From: Agelaius tricolor
Lineage: Eukaryota; Chordata; Aves; Passeriformes; Icteridae
NCBI GenBank assembly: GCA_023055355.1
Contig: JALJCS010000056.1
Coordinates: 558,001-622,000 of the forward strand
Length of the DNA: 64,000 nucleotides
Reading direction: 5' to 3'
The translations under genes were made by a program, and so were the position numbers. A model generated the notes under the pieces. It searched no databases. It was not told where the DNA came from and saw only the letters and a list, made by a program, of their open reading frames with translations. How positions within the stretch are numbered: the first letter of the stretch is position 1; the number at the start of each line of letters is the position of its first letter. This document shows, piece after piece, positions 1-10,044 of the stretch.

Positions 1-1500
1 TGCAAGAGGGTGGCCAGCCTGTATTCAAGCTGTGGCAGCCACAGCTACCTTATTAGAAGACACTAAAGCTTACATTAAATGGGAAGATTCGAGTACACAC
101 ACCCCACAACTTGAGGACAGTGTTAAGCTGAAAAGCTCCTCAGTGGCTAACAAACAGCTGAATCCTGAGGTATGAAATAACCCTGATGAATATTGAGAAT
201 CTAGAGATTGTCCCCTCAAAATGTTTAAATCCTGCTCAATTCTTAATGGAGGAACCAATGGAAAATTTAGAGCAAAATTGTATAGAGCTAATTGAGATAC
301 AAACCAAAGTAAGAGAAGACCTATAAGAAGACCCTTTACTGTTGCAGTGTGATGCCATTTCCTGTTTCACCTATCCCAACCCTCCAGGTGTGCCAACCTT
401 TCCTTTCCCCTTTTGCCCTCCTGCTAAGAGCTGTCCATCAATCTTAACATTCCAGCAAGGGCGTCGTGTGGTTGGCAGAAGTTCAAAAGATGCCCCTCAG
501 GTCCGGGTTCATTGGCCTGTCCAAGAGTCTATATCCTTTGAGCCTTCCCCTCCTCACACCTGGTTGGCCCTCACCTGTCCCTTCCCCTCCCCCTGTCCCC
601 GGGGCTTAAAAGGAGATGAGACCATGCGGTCGGGATTCTATTGGGAGCTGTTACAAGATTCAGAGGTCTACCATCCTGGAATAAAACTCTGGATTAAGAC
701 TCTACAATAGAATCCTCTCCTTTCTCTTCACCGTCACCTGAACCATTTCTACCAGAGGTAAACTGAATTTCTACTTTGCCTGGATTTGTTCCGAGTGCCT
801 AGCTGCAGCATCCAGCCGGCCAAAGGTATCTCTGAGGTGAAACACCACAGCTGCCGCCTTTGGTCCAGCAGCAAGGGTCAGATGAGGCCAGGTACGTCCC
901 ACCCGGAAATATTGGGATTAATAGTCCATATTTTACCATATGGAAGGGTCCTGTATATAGATGGATCCTCTCGAATTGTAATGGGAAAAAGGGCATCAGG
1001 ATATGCCGTTATTGAAGCAGGGGAAATCAAAGAAAAAAGGGAAATTACCCTCAAATTGGTCTGCACAGTTGCAAAATATATGCCCTAAAGAGAGGTTTAG
1101 ATTTATTAGTAGATGATATAGGCACAATCTACAAGGATTCTCGATACGCCTTTGGGATAGCTCATACCTCTGGAAAAATCTGGCAAGAGAGGAGATAACT
1201 CAAAGGGGAAAAATCTGGCACATGAAAGTGATCAAGGAAGTACTCGAATCCCTCAGAGGACCAAAAGAAATTGCCATAGTCCATATTAAAGGCCACCAAA
1301 AAGGGGATACCCCTGAAATCCAAGGAAACAAAATAGCAGACCTGGCAGCCTTGGAAATCGGGGACCCAGTCATAGTCCTAAGGGTAAAAGAAGACCAGGG
1401 AAAAATAAGGGAACAAAGGATGGAAAGTGGTGGACCCCAGACGAGCAACAAATATTCAACCAGATAATACCCAGGAAAGTGATGGAAGAGATACACTGAT
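1..1500 (+). pseudogene. pol: pol of provirus B: RT connection and RNase H, split by a solo LTR
   Basis: Bases 1-339 encode the end of the RT/connection region (AVAATATLLED near the start, QTKVREDL near 323) with several stops and frame changes. After the LTR, RNase H resumes at about 932 with LYIDGSSR, which contains the first catalytic Asp, then the equivalent of a KGHQKGDTPE segment and a Leu-Ala-Asp site near 1340. The homologous minus-strand gene at 61716-62186 shows the same order without the LTR. Reading across the insertion restores a continuous codon series, so the LTR entered an existing pol. This RNase H is certainly non-functional. Confidence 0.8.
340..931 (+). mobile_element. Solo LTR (family 1) inside provirus B pol
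   Basis: It begins TGTTGCAGTG and matches 54504-55103 nearly end to end. It has a TATA-like TTAAAAGG near 606 and a polyadenylation signal AATAAA at 680-685. TTTAC occurs at 335-339 and again at 932-936, a 5 bp target duplication, and the interrupted pol codons resume exactly after it. The 3' end reads CCATAT rather than a clean CA, so the last three bases are uncertain. Confidence 0.85.
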
Positions 1501-2535
1501 TAACTCACTGGGGAACTCAAGGAATATGTGATCATTTCCTGAAATATTACATGGGAATGGGAATATATGAAATAGCCAGATCCATCACAGGAGAATGTTT
1601 AACCTGTCAAAAAGTCAACAAAAAGGTGATGTGAAAAACCACTCCCGAGAGGGAGGAAATTAGCCATAAGACCTTTCCAGAGTATTCAGGTTGATTTTAC
1701 TGAATTAACTCCAGCCCCAGGGTATAAACACCTATTGGTCATAGTTGACCATCTAACACACTGGGTTGAAGTGTTCCCCACGAGAAGGGAGACAGCCCAA
1801 GCTGTGACAAAAGTTCTCTTAGAAGAAATTATTCCAAGATACGGGCTAGTAAATATTATTGATTCGGACCGTGGCCCCCACTTTACATCCAGTGTTCTGC
1901 AACAAGTCATCAGGGCCCTGGGAATAAAGTGGGAGTTACACACCCCTTGGCACCCTCTGAGTTCTGGGAGGGTCGAGAGGGTGAATCAAACCTTAAAAAA
2001 TATCTTAACAAAATTGGTCTTAGAAACCAAATGGAATTGGGCCAAATGTTTACCACTAGCCCTATTACGAATAAGAACAGGACCCAGAACAGATTTAGGG
2101 GTCTCTCCTTATGAAATGTTGTTTGGGCTGCCTTTCTTGCTTACCCTGTACAATATTGGGGAACATCTAGTGGGAGGGATGACAATGCAAAAATATATAG
2201 AAATAGTAGCAACAACCCTAGAAGAACTAAGGAACGAGGGCTACCTTCCCCAAACTTCCCCACTGGACTGTAAAATACATGGTATTAACCCGGGAGACTG
2301 GGTATTGATTAAATCATGGAAAAACCCTCCACTAACTGCTCGCTTTGAAGGCCCCTTCCAGGTGCTGCTTACAACAAACACCACAGTAAGAACAAAAGAG
2401 TGGGGCTGGACGCATGCAAGTGTAGTGAAGGATCCAGTACAACCTCCAGCTGAGGCAAGCAAATGGACTATAGCCAGCAGAGACAATCAAGACTTGAAAT
2501 TGGTCCTGAGGAAAGCACCAAAAGTGCAACCCTGA
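1501..2535 (+). pseudogene. pol: Integrase (3' pol) of provirus B
   Basis: The zinc-binding region lies at about 1500-1630 (HWGTQG then CLTC) and has a stop at 1632-1634 in one frame. The catalytic core follows: VDFTEL near 1690, IDSDRGPHF near 1861 and RVERVNQ near 1972, which keep the D,D-35-E triad. A C-terminal segment GDWVLIK then EGPFQVLL matches the gammaretroviral integrase tail. The region from 1735 to 2535 is open (266 codons). The upstream zinc-binding domain is in a broken frame, so a complete integrase cannot be made. Confidence 0.85.
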
Positions 2536-2724
2536 ACACAAACCCCCACGGGAAACATCTACATTGTCATCCATATATCCCTAAAGTTTGTTAAAGTTTG
2601 TTATAATTATAGTTATAGTATCAGTTTAAGTTTTGTTTAGCTAAAAATTGACAGTCAAAATAACATCTCAGTTTCCAGTACTGTTCCATAGAGCACTCTC
2701 CTTTCAACCCTAATTGGGACCAAA

Positions 2725-4949
2725 TTGAGGGGAGTCGGTACAATAAGGGTCATGGCAGAATGTCTCCAGAAGAAGGGAAAACCAGAGGTGAGAGGCAAGA
2801 CTGGATCGGGAGCTACCTCCGGGAAATACTCTCTGGGCACCAAGAAAACCCCTGTGGATCGAGAGGTGAGGAGGCCAGCCCGTACCAGACTCCCACTGGT
2901 AGCAATGCTACTACTCATCCACTTCAGAGGAAGTGGAGGAAACAATTGTGAGAAGTGTTACTATCCCTCGTATAGAGGAGATACAGTAAGTGTATCAATC
3001 AGAGTACACACAAACATGAATCCCAAATGTATCTATCACTCCAAGTTAACAAACTGTAAAGAGGATAATAAAATACATTGGTTGGCTAAAAATATTGCAA
3101 ACCCACGCCAGAGGATGTCAGGAGAGTGCCCTATGAAAAAAAGATGGGTATGTTTTGATCAAGAAAGTGAAACCAACTTAGAGGATACATTCAAAGAGAA
3201 AGAAGTGCAATTGAAAAGACAAAGGGATAGAGAGGGACAAATATATGGTAAGAATCTTTTTTATTGATATGGTGGAAAAGATTACAGAAGAATTTAATCT
3301 GACTGATTGTTAGGTGTGTGGAGGGACACACCTAAGTGAAATTTGGCCATGGGATGGTATCAGTTTAGGTCCCCTAGACATTTTTAAATGGATTCCATCA
3401 AGAAAAAGCATGGGAGTACCCAAAAGAAGGGAAGGAGAATGGAAGCTGAAATCAACAGTAATAGGGTGTGGAAGGGGCTAATAGAGGGCCTGTTAGCTAA
3501 AGAGCGAGAAGAAGCTGAGAAGCAAGAAGAAGCTGATAAGGAGCTCTCTCCAAAGCTGTAACCAAGGAGACCAAGAGAAGTGAGGAACTGAAGAAAGATA
3601 AGAAGAGAACTTTGCAGCTGGAGAAAGTATTTTTAGAAATTTAGTTGAAGTCACTGTAACTTTTCACCGATAGTGTTAAGTTGATTTATTGTAGCCAATA
3701 GTTAGGGTAGAAGAAGCATAAACAATTGGAAAGTGTATAAAAGGTCAGCCATGTTCAATAATAAAGAGTTGCCATCTAAGACTGCTTGTGGTCTCTGCTT
3801 CGTGTCGTGACCGCCTCAACAACGACAATAGGGGAAGAGTGTTTATCAAGAAAAGGAAAAATGTATACTATAGAAGTAGGAGAAACGCCATGTAAAAGAT
3901 ATCTGGCAGCAAATGACACACATACCAGGTGGATCCCAGAAACTCCCCATTCATATTGGTCAATAGAAAAAAACTGAAATAGATGTGTACACAGTGAAAA
4001 AGAAAAAAATGTTTGAATGCTTAGGAGATTATATGAACCCATTCTGGGCAATAGAAACCTTATCCAAATATTGGAAACATATAACAAGTCAAGATTCTAA
4101 TTTCTGGGATGCACCTAAAAATCTATTTTGGATCTGTGGTAACACAGCATATGTGAAGCTACCAGGAGGGTGGATTGGGAGTTGCACAAATGGAGCAATA
4201 AAACCATCCTTTTTATTATTACCTAAGGATGCGAAATCAAACCTGGGAGTCCTGGTATATGATCATCTGGCCAGAAAGAAAAGTTTATTTGGTAGAACCC
4301 AAAATTGGAACAATGAAATTTGGACCCCAGAAAGGATTATCGATACTTATAGGCTGGTTACCTGGGTCCAAGATGGATCCTGGGGGTACAGAACCCCAGT
4401 ATACATGCTCAATCGAATCATCCATTTACAAGCAGTACTTGAAATAATGTCCAATAAAATAACTCTAACCATCGATCTCTTAAACCAGCAGCAACAACAA
4501 ACAAGATCAGTAATTTACCAGATCAGATTGGCAGTGGACTACCTTCTCGCAGAGGAAGGAGGGATCTGTGGGAAATTTAATACTTCAGAATGCTGCCTAG
4601 AGATCGATGACCATAGTAATGCAATTGAAAACATTACTCAAAATATTAGAAAACTAACCAATGTTGGAACACAAAAATGGACCCTCTTCTTTAGAGACTC
4701 TGATTGGTGGGACAATTTGTTCACCTGGAATGGTAAATGGTGGAAGAAAGTGTAGTATTTCTACCATGTGCAATTCCATGTCTAGTCTGGATAGTAACCA
4801 GCATTATCCAAAGCAGCATCATGCTGCAAGGTAATGTAGAAGGGAAAAATGGTGAAAAACTAATGTTAATAAAAGAACAGAATGATCAGAATGCCAGAGA
4901 TATGCTTGAACAGTATGAGGAACTGAGAAAAGTAGAAGTTGAACTTTAA
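2725..4949 (+). pseudogene. env: env of provirus B, broken and split by an LTR
   Basis: The first ATG of the surface part is at 2752. A hydrophobic signal-like stretch LPLVAMLLLIHF lies near 2890-2925, followed by cysteine-containing surface protein to 3267. After frame breaks and the LTR at about 3491-3827, the frame resumes near 3830 and runs 3985-4755 through a long heptad-like region with a Gln run, then CGKFNTSECC. The membrane anchor and tail are in another frame at 4737-4949 (LPCAIPCLVWIVTSII). The disulfide motif spacing is CX7CC, one residue more than the usual gamma-type CX6CC. Several frame breaks make it non-functional. Confidence 0.75.
3491..3827 (+). mobile_element. Probable solo LTR inside env of provirus B
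   Basis: About 337 bp, from TGTTAGCTAA to AACGACA, with TATAAAA at 3736-3742 and AATAAA at 3760-3765 in proper order. It separates two parts of one env gene. No second copy occurs in the window, and I could not find a clean target duplication (ATAGAGG on the left, ATAGGGG on the right), so the exact ends are approximate. Confidence 0.6.
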
Positions 4950-4983
4950 AAGGTTGATGCAGGCTGGAAGCCTGATCAAATAG

Positions 4984-5488
4984 GTAGAGGGGGGAATTGT
5001 TAAAAATAGGTTAGAAACTGTTGTAAAATAGTTGATAATTGTTAAACATGTACTGTTAGTTTGGTTATTATTTTGTAAAAGGGGTTAAAAGGGTAGTTAT
5101 AAGAAATATGGTACTCAACGTACCATAATACACCTAAGTAAAGTGCACCACCTCCCCAAGCGAAACAAGCCAGCCAGGACAGAACTGTAATGGGCCAATC
5201 AAGTGCCTTAAACTTTCATGCAAATGAAGGATCGAAAAAGAAACCAATCCAAAGGGACAAAAAACAGGATAAAAAGGGGCTTCTGACCCACTTAATCTGT
5301 GCTGCTCCATCTGGGACATCAGAGACATCGCTACATCGCTGCTCAAGAAGACCCAGTGCCGGCGTTGCAGCATCCTCGATTGGAACGCTCCTGCTTGGCC
5401 TGTGGGTCCCCATGCTTTAGGCCTTTCTTTTTCTTATAATAAATGCTGAAATCACTTTAGTACCGGGAGCCTGCTCCCGTTTCTAACA
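4984..5488 (+). mobile_element. 3' LTR of provirus B with polypurine tract
   Basis: A polypurine tract (GTAGAGGGGGGAAT, 4984-4997) precedes the LTR, which runs from TGTTAAAAAT at 4998 to TTCTAACA at 5488. It has a TATA-like GGATAAAAAGG near 5268 and AATAAA near 5440. Related copies are at 5739-6224 (minus) and 33011-33484 (plus). The region 5489-5492 would be one target duplication copy; its partner is outside the window. Confidence 0.88.
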
Positions 5489-6551
5489 AGGGGATACCAC
5501 AGGACAGCCCATGTGTAAACCCAGTGCTGGGGGAAGGAGTGGCTGATCCACCTCCACCCCCTCCCATTCCAATACAGACTGTGGACCCAGTGCAGGATGT
5601 AGAACTGTGTTGTAACTGTCTGAGACTGCCTGTTACATCTGCAATTCTGGCTCCGCGGGTGCAAAAGGGGGTATTACTGTGTCCTCCCCCGCAAAAAAAT
5701 CTGGGGCATATGCTGGAAAAGTCATTGTGGGATCGTCTTGTTAAAAACAGGACCAGACTCCTGGTACTAAAAGTGATTTCAGCAGTTATTATAAGAAAGA
5801 GCAAGGGCCTAAAGCATGGGGGCTTGCGGGCCGAACAGGACCGTTCCCGTTGAGGATGCTGCAGCGTCGGCGCTAGATCTTCTTCAGCGGCGATGTCCCC
5901 GATGTTCCAGGTGGAGTGGCACAGCTTCCCTGGGTCAGATGCCCCTTTTTATCCTGTTTTTTGTCCTTCTGGATTGGTTTCTTTTTGGATCCTTCATTTG
6001 CATGAAGGTTTAAGGCGCTTGATTGGCCCATTACAGTTCTGTCCAGGTTGGCTCGTTTTTAGTGGGGAGTGGTGCACTTTATACTTAGGTGTAGTACGGT
6101 ACATTGAGTACCGTATTTCTTATAACTACCCTTTTAACCCCTTTTACAATATAACAACCAAACTAACAGTACATGTTTAACAATTATCAACTATTTTACA
6201 ACAGTTTCTAACCTATTTGTTACAGTCTGGCTCTAGGGCTGCTGCTGCCCCGGCTGCAGTTGTCCTCTCTGCTTTTAATTGTTTTAAAACTGTTATCATT
6301 AATTTCCATGTTGTACTCAATCCCTTAGTGCCTTTGAACCCGTTGCTGATTGCATCCCAAAGGGCCATCCCAAGTTTTTCCCACTCAGAGGTATCGAAGA
6401 TACTTTTAGGGTTCGTAAAAAACCCTTTCTCCTGATCCCACTTTTGCAATATTTTCAAAACTTCTGGGTCATATTTAACCTCTCTCCTAGAAAGAATATG
6501 CTGGAGGACTTTTAGAGCAGCCTGCTCTTCCTTTGACAGTGCATTTCCCAT
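5489..6551 (-). pseudogene. gag: gag 5' part (matrix) of class II element A
   Basis: The ATG is at 6549-6551 and the protein begins MGNALSKEEQ, a myristoylation-type Met-Gly start. About 108 codons are open to 6229. The reading frame then continues across the solo LTR (5739-6224, flanked by GTCT) as an acidic, proline-rich linker from 5738 down to 5489, with one stop near 5632. Removal of the LTR and one repeat copy leaves the codons in register, which shows that the LTR is secondary. Capsid and all later genes are missing because provirus B begins at 5488. Confidence 0.75.
5739..6224 (-). mobile_element. Solo LTR of provirus B's family, inverted
   Basis: Read on the minus strand it begins TGTAACAAATAGGTTAG and ends GTTTTTAACA, matching the LTR at 4998-5488. 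It is flanked by the 4 bp direct repeat GTCT (5735-5738 and 6225-6228), the size expected for gammaretroviral integration. The host sequence is class II gag. Confidence 0.9.
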
Positions 6552-6807
6552 CCTCCAGCTCCGGGTCGTTTATCTGTCCCGGTGTAACAGCTGCAGCTTC
6601 AACTAATTCTTTCCGGAGCCATTTTCCTTGTGCGTTCTCCTTGCTCCTTTGGAGTCATCCTCCGACTCCCCCCCAGGGTCTAGTCGCAGCGGTCTCTGAC
6701 CAGGGCCCCTGATTCTTCACTCCGCAGGATCGCCTTCAGAGTCCAAAGGGTCTAAGAACTCCCCTTTTAGAGTCTAAAAGTTTCAATCTACTTCATTAAC
6801 ATGTTCG

Positions 6808-6828
6808 CTATCACGTCGTGTGTCACCT
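6808..6828 (-). other. Primer binding site, tRNA-Trp-like
   Basis: The minus strand reads AGGTGACACACGACGTGAT just after the LTR remnant. It resembles the alpharetroviral tRNA-Trp primer site apart from the first base and a short insertion. It lies about 260 bp upstream of the gag ATG. Confidence 0.6.
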
Positions 6829-7057
6829 ATATACTGCAGGTAAACCAGGACTCCTGAACAACTGACCAATATGATCATGCAGAAGCCGTTTATTGTTTAC
6901 ATTGCACACACTTTTATAGATTCTACTAACTACTAATATCACACTTCTTGATTGGTGCCTTTGTTCCCTCGTTCTCTGCCTCCATTTCTCAGCGTCTGTG
7001 ATTGGTTACCCTGCAGGTGTTCTACAGCCCTCTGTTATCTAGTTCTTGCGATCTTGG
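6829..7057 (-). mobile_element. 5' LTR remnant of class II element A
   Basis: It carries a TATA box (TCTATAAAAG) and AATAAAC about 25 bp further on, in minus-strand order, upstream of the primer site. The 5' part of U3 is missing because another LTR abuts at 7058. The short distance from TATA to AATAAA is typical of alpharetrovirus-like LTRs. Confidence 0.6.
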
Positions 7058-7359
7058 TGTGAAAAACGCCATTCACTTTTGTTAAAGTTTTAGAGGTTTA
7101 ATAGTAATGAAAATAGTAATAAAAAGCAAAGAATTATGGATGGCAGGGTGCCTGGCACTCCACCAAAAAGCACACCTTGCTAACAAAGGATTACCCCTTA
7201 AAAGTAATAGCCTATTGCATATTCATATATCTCATACATTATTCAAAATTTCCTTTCAAACTAGGGTGTTTCTGCTTAATTTTAGCTCCCTCCCCCCCCG
7301 CATCTTGTAAATCAACCTTCTTGATTCCTCGAAATCTGAGCTTTCCCAATGTTCTAAGG
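7058..7359 (-). mobile_element. LTR fragment related to 18142-18782
   Basis: Its minus-strand 3' end is GTTTTTCACA, the same as at 18773-18782. Shared upstream blocks include GAATATGCAA, TTTAAGGGGTA and TTTGCTTT. It appears 5'-truncated where the LTR starting at 7360 begins. A poly-C run lies near 7292-7299. Confidence 0.55.
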
Positions 7360-7588
7360 TGATGTTATGATGCTTGTATCCCCATTTGTGTGTTCTGTTT
7401 ATGCTGGATATTATGTTCTGTGCCTTCAAGACTGGCTCTGAAGAGCAAATGTTGTTTTGTTATCAGCCTGCTCCCCCACAGCTGGCAGGACACAGAGACG
7501 GGGCAGCACATAGTGCGGCTTTTGCTTTTTGCTTTGCTCTTGCTCTGCTCTTGCTTTTTGCTTCTGCTCGCTAATTAGTTTAGCTAAG

Positions 7589-8200
7589 TGTGGGAACTCA
7601 GCACATCACTCCGGATGTCCAGAGTTACTGAGAGAACCCTTGGGGGGCTTGGAAATCCTGGAATATTGCCAGGAGCGTCTGGTGGCTTGATTTCAATCCC
7701 TCTAGGGATGTGCCACCTCTTTGAGGACATGAGAGTCACTTGGGAGTGAATGGTGCTGGAATGATGTATTTACAGGGTGAAATATAGATTTTAGGGTTTT
7801 GGTACAGGGGGGTTATGGAGACAAGATGGAGGGATCACGGCATGTCTTGTCCTTCTTCTTTCTTCTTCTTGTCATCCATATTCTGTGGTGATGTTGGCAC
7901 TTGGGGATTGGTCCATGGTGAAGGTGCACTTGCTAATATGGGTGAAAGGTATTGGGAAATAAAGGTAAATATGATGTACGTAGTTTTTAGTATAAAAAGA
8001 CATGGCCGCCCCGTGGGTGGTCGGAGTGCCCTTGGCTGCCCTGCAGGTCAGACCTCTGCTGGGCAGAAAGAAAATTCTGTAGATAAGAAATAATAACAAT
8101 CTGAAGACCGAAAAACTGAAGAGTCCAGACTCGTCCTTTGAAGCGCGGGCTGCCCCAGAACCATCCTACGCGTGTCTGGGCAGAGACAGCCAGCCAGACA
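7589..8200 (+). mobile_element. Solo LTR of the provirus F family
   Basis: 612 bp from TGTGGGAACT to CAGCCAGACA, flanked by the 6 bp direct repeat GCTAAG (7583-7588 and 8201-8206). It resembles the LTRs at 43510-44125 and 52323-52923, including the pyrimidine-rich CTTCTTCTTTCTTCTTCTTG and the AGTATAAAAAGACA TATA region near 7989. A 6 bp duplication fits a class II retrovirus. Confidence 0.92.
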
Positions 8201-8459
8201 GCTAAGCAGTCCAAATTTTTCCTTGGACTGTTTTTTCTTTCCCTTTTTTGGAACCACTCAAGCCTGGTCCAGACTGGGACCTGGGAAACACCAAGAGTTT
8301 GCACCTTGTGGCCTGCAGCAGTTATTCCCAGTGCCGGAGGGACTGATAACAGACCAACCACTCCCAGGAGAGACTCTCCGAATTTGTCATCTTTTTTCAG
8401 AGCGGTGAGAGTTGTCATCAGGTATTGTTCATTTTGTGTGCTGGAGGGTGCTTTGCCTG

Positions 8460-8911
8460 TGAGACAGAGTAGAAATCCATTTTGATTTAGATGAAATGTA
8501 CATCTTTGAGTCTCTGGTTGGAAAACATAGCTATGTAGCCTGACTGCAAAAGCCTAGGCTCAGAGAAACTGATTCAGTGAAGGATGGAGATAAGGGGGGG
8601 GAGACAGAGGGTGATAAAGAGAGATAGAGACACTGCTGTGAGAGCAGGTCAACCTGACCTAGGAATTCTTTCTGATAAAGAAGAACTAGCGGCAAATGTC
8701 ACATGAAATTCGTAAAAATGAATATGTATGAACCTATTGTGAAATTGTATGCATATGTATTTGAGAGGGGGATAAAAAGGGACCTGAAGTTCCCAGAAGT
8801 ATGCATGTCTTTTAAGGAGAGTAATCTCCACATGCATCCAGAGCTGTAATAAACATACTGGCTTTACAACTTTCACAAAGTTGTAGAGTTTTTGGCTATC
8901 TCCGCAAAACT
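8460..8911 (+). mobile_element. 5' LTR of provirus C
   Basis: It begins TGAGACAGAG and ends TCCGCAAAAC(T), just before the primer site. It carries GGGGGATAAAAAGG (TATA) near 8767-8780 and AATAAA near 8850. The 3' LTR (17254-17721) has a 16 bp partial duplication near its start that this copy lacks. Confidence 0.9.
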
Positions 8912-8914
8912 TTC

Positions 8915-8932
8915 CGGCGAGCCAGCCAGAAG
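8915..8932 (+). other. Primer binding site, tRNA-Arg type
   Basis: CGGCGAGCCAGCCAGAAG lies four bases after the LTR. From my knowledge of tRNA-Arg 3' ends, 16 of 18 bases match the expected complement. Class I elements with an Arg primer are known in vertebrates. Confidence 0.7.
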
Positions 8933-9486
8933 GAACCGTCTCTGTCCCCGCAGAGGCAGGGGAGAACAGACGGACTCCTAGGCGTGCCCTGGGATTTTCC
9001 TGGAGGAGCTCCGCTCATCTCGGCTTTCCTCCTGCAAGGACAGACAAGGACCTGCTGGCGTGCAGAGGATACGGTATGTTTTGAGAGACCCCCGGGTGAA
9101 AAGAGAGATAGGACAGCTGAATAAGTCACTCAGAGATGTCTGGGTGTTCAGCCTGTGAACCCAGTTGATAGAGCGACTGGGAGAGTTCACTGACGGGTAG
9201 AGCGGCCGCTAGCGACCCTGGGGGTGGGTTCAAGTGGACTTGTGTGTGTGTGTGTGCGTGTGTGCGGTGTCCGGACATTGTATCATTGTGTAGTTAATGC
9301 ATTGTGTTTGTAATCGTGCAAGTGCATGGTGTACAAAAGAGAGTATATCTACAGTGCGGGGGGGTTTCTACCCATGACTGAAGCGGCTGAGTGAGGCAGG
9401 CTGTGGGGGCAGGGAGCGCCTGGCAGAAAAATAGAACAAGTAGTGGAGAAGCGTGGATGAGGACGTTCATTGAGTAAAGGTGGTGA
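8933..9486 (+). other. Leader of provirus C
   Basis: There is no long open frame here. It contains a GT microsatellite at about 9241-9266. Packaging and splice-donor signals would be expected in this stretch, but I could not identify them with confidence. Confidence 0.5.
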
Positions 9487-10044
9487 ATTGTGGTGTATAT
9501 TGTGCATGCTTTTACTGTGTCTAGACGAACCCAAGGGGTTCCTCTGCCCCAGTGGTTTGGACTTGACCCCTGGGAATTTGTGAATCCTGTGAATTATTGG
9601 ATAGATAAAGGAGACGAACGAGTTCATTTAGAGGGGCTTTATCGGACTTCAGCTGGTACTATAGTAAGTCTGGACTGGGAACAACCTGCCATAGAGGATT
9701 TAGAGTTCCCTGTAATAAACGGAATAGCCTGCCTCTGCAGGCAATTCCTGAGAGCCTTTGGTGCATCAAGAGGCTGGCACGCTGCGTGGGTATTATTGCA
9801 GTGTGGAGTTTGTGAGAGACGCTGGTACTGCTGTTCTAATAAGCGTCAGGGCATATGCCTGGAGTGTAAATTAAAGTTTCCTGATCAAGCTGATTCAGAA
9901 CCTAAGATCTTAAAGCTTGTGTGTGGGAAATCACATCTGATACCTGCCACCTGGAGTTGTGTGTGGGAGGACCGGGAAACTACTGTGAAGCTCTGTGAAG
10001 AGAGGTTTGGGTGGAAGCGAGATAGGGCAAGGAGAAGGAGATAA
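9487..10044 (+). CDS. Unrecognised open frame upstream of gag (Cys-rich, basic tail)
   Basis: An uninterrupted frame of about 185 codons opens after a TGA at 9484 and stops with TAA at 10042-10044, sharing its last base with the gag ATG. It contains no ATG, so it would need a non-ATG start or splicing into it; TTTTACTGTGTCTAG at about 9507-9521 could act as a splice acceptor. Near residues 80-125 it has IACLC, then HAAWVLLQCGVCERRW, then CLEC: a CxxC pair separated from a second CxxC by 14 residues, like a zinc ribbon. The end is Arg-rich. A gag-frame leader protein such as glycosylated Gag is excluded because gag is in a different frame. Its module resembles the accessory protein at 27887-28534. 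Function unknown. Confidence 0.6.
   Translation: MVVYIVHAFTVSRRTQGVPLPQWFGLDPWEFVNPVNYWIDKGDERVHLEGLYRTSAGTIVSLDWEQPAIEDLEFPVINGIACLCRQFLRAFGASRGWHAAWVLLQCGVCERRWYCCSNKRQGICLECKLKFPDQADSEPKILKLVCGKSHLIPATWSCVWEDRETTVKLCEERFGWKRDRARRRR

Larger units (their letters stand above)
1..5488 (+). mobile_element. Class I (gammaretrovirus-like) provirus B, 3' part
   Basis: The element enters from the left edge in pol and runs through RNase H, integrase and env to a polypurine tract and a 3' LTR ending at 5488. It is interrupted by solo LTRs at 340-931 and about 3491-3827. The integrase resembles that of the minus-strand pol at 60540-62969, so both belong to one family. Beyond 5488 the sequence is gag of a minus-strand class II element (A), so B inserted into A. 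The 5' LTR and gag lie outside the window. Stops and frameshifts in pol and env make it defective. Confidence 0.85.
5489..7057 (-). mobile_element. Class II element A, 5' end (LTR remnant, leader, gag)
   Basis: On the minus strand the order is LTR remnant (7057 to about 6829), primer binding site, leader, then gag from 6551. Gag reads on past an inserted solo LTR to 5489, where provirus B interrupts it. The LTR has TATAAAAG near 6914-6921 and AATAAA near 6887-6892 on the minus strand. The tRNA-Trp-like primer site suggests an alpharetrovirus/betaretrovirus relative. Confidence 0.7.

Noticed and set aside
3300..3490. Possible extra gene between env parts of provirus B
   Set aside because: Reading frames here resemble continuing surface-protein sequence with stops; treated as part of the broken env.
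5524..5853. Plus-strand open frame of 109 codons with proline run and Cys residues
   Set aside because: It is the antisense of class II gag linker on the minus strand and crosses an LTR boundary at 5739.
8138..8485. Frame of 115 codons overlapping the LTR end
   Set aside because: It spans three different elements (solo LTR, class III-like LTR, provirus C LTR), so it cannot be an old gene.
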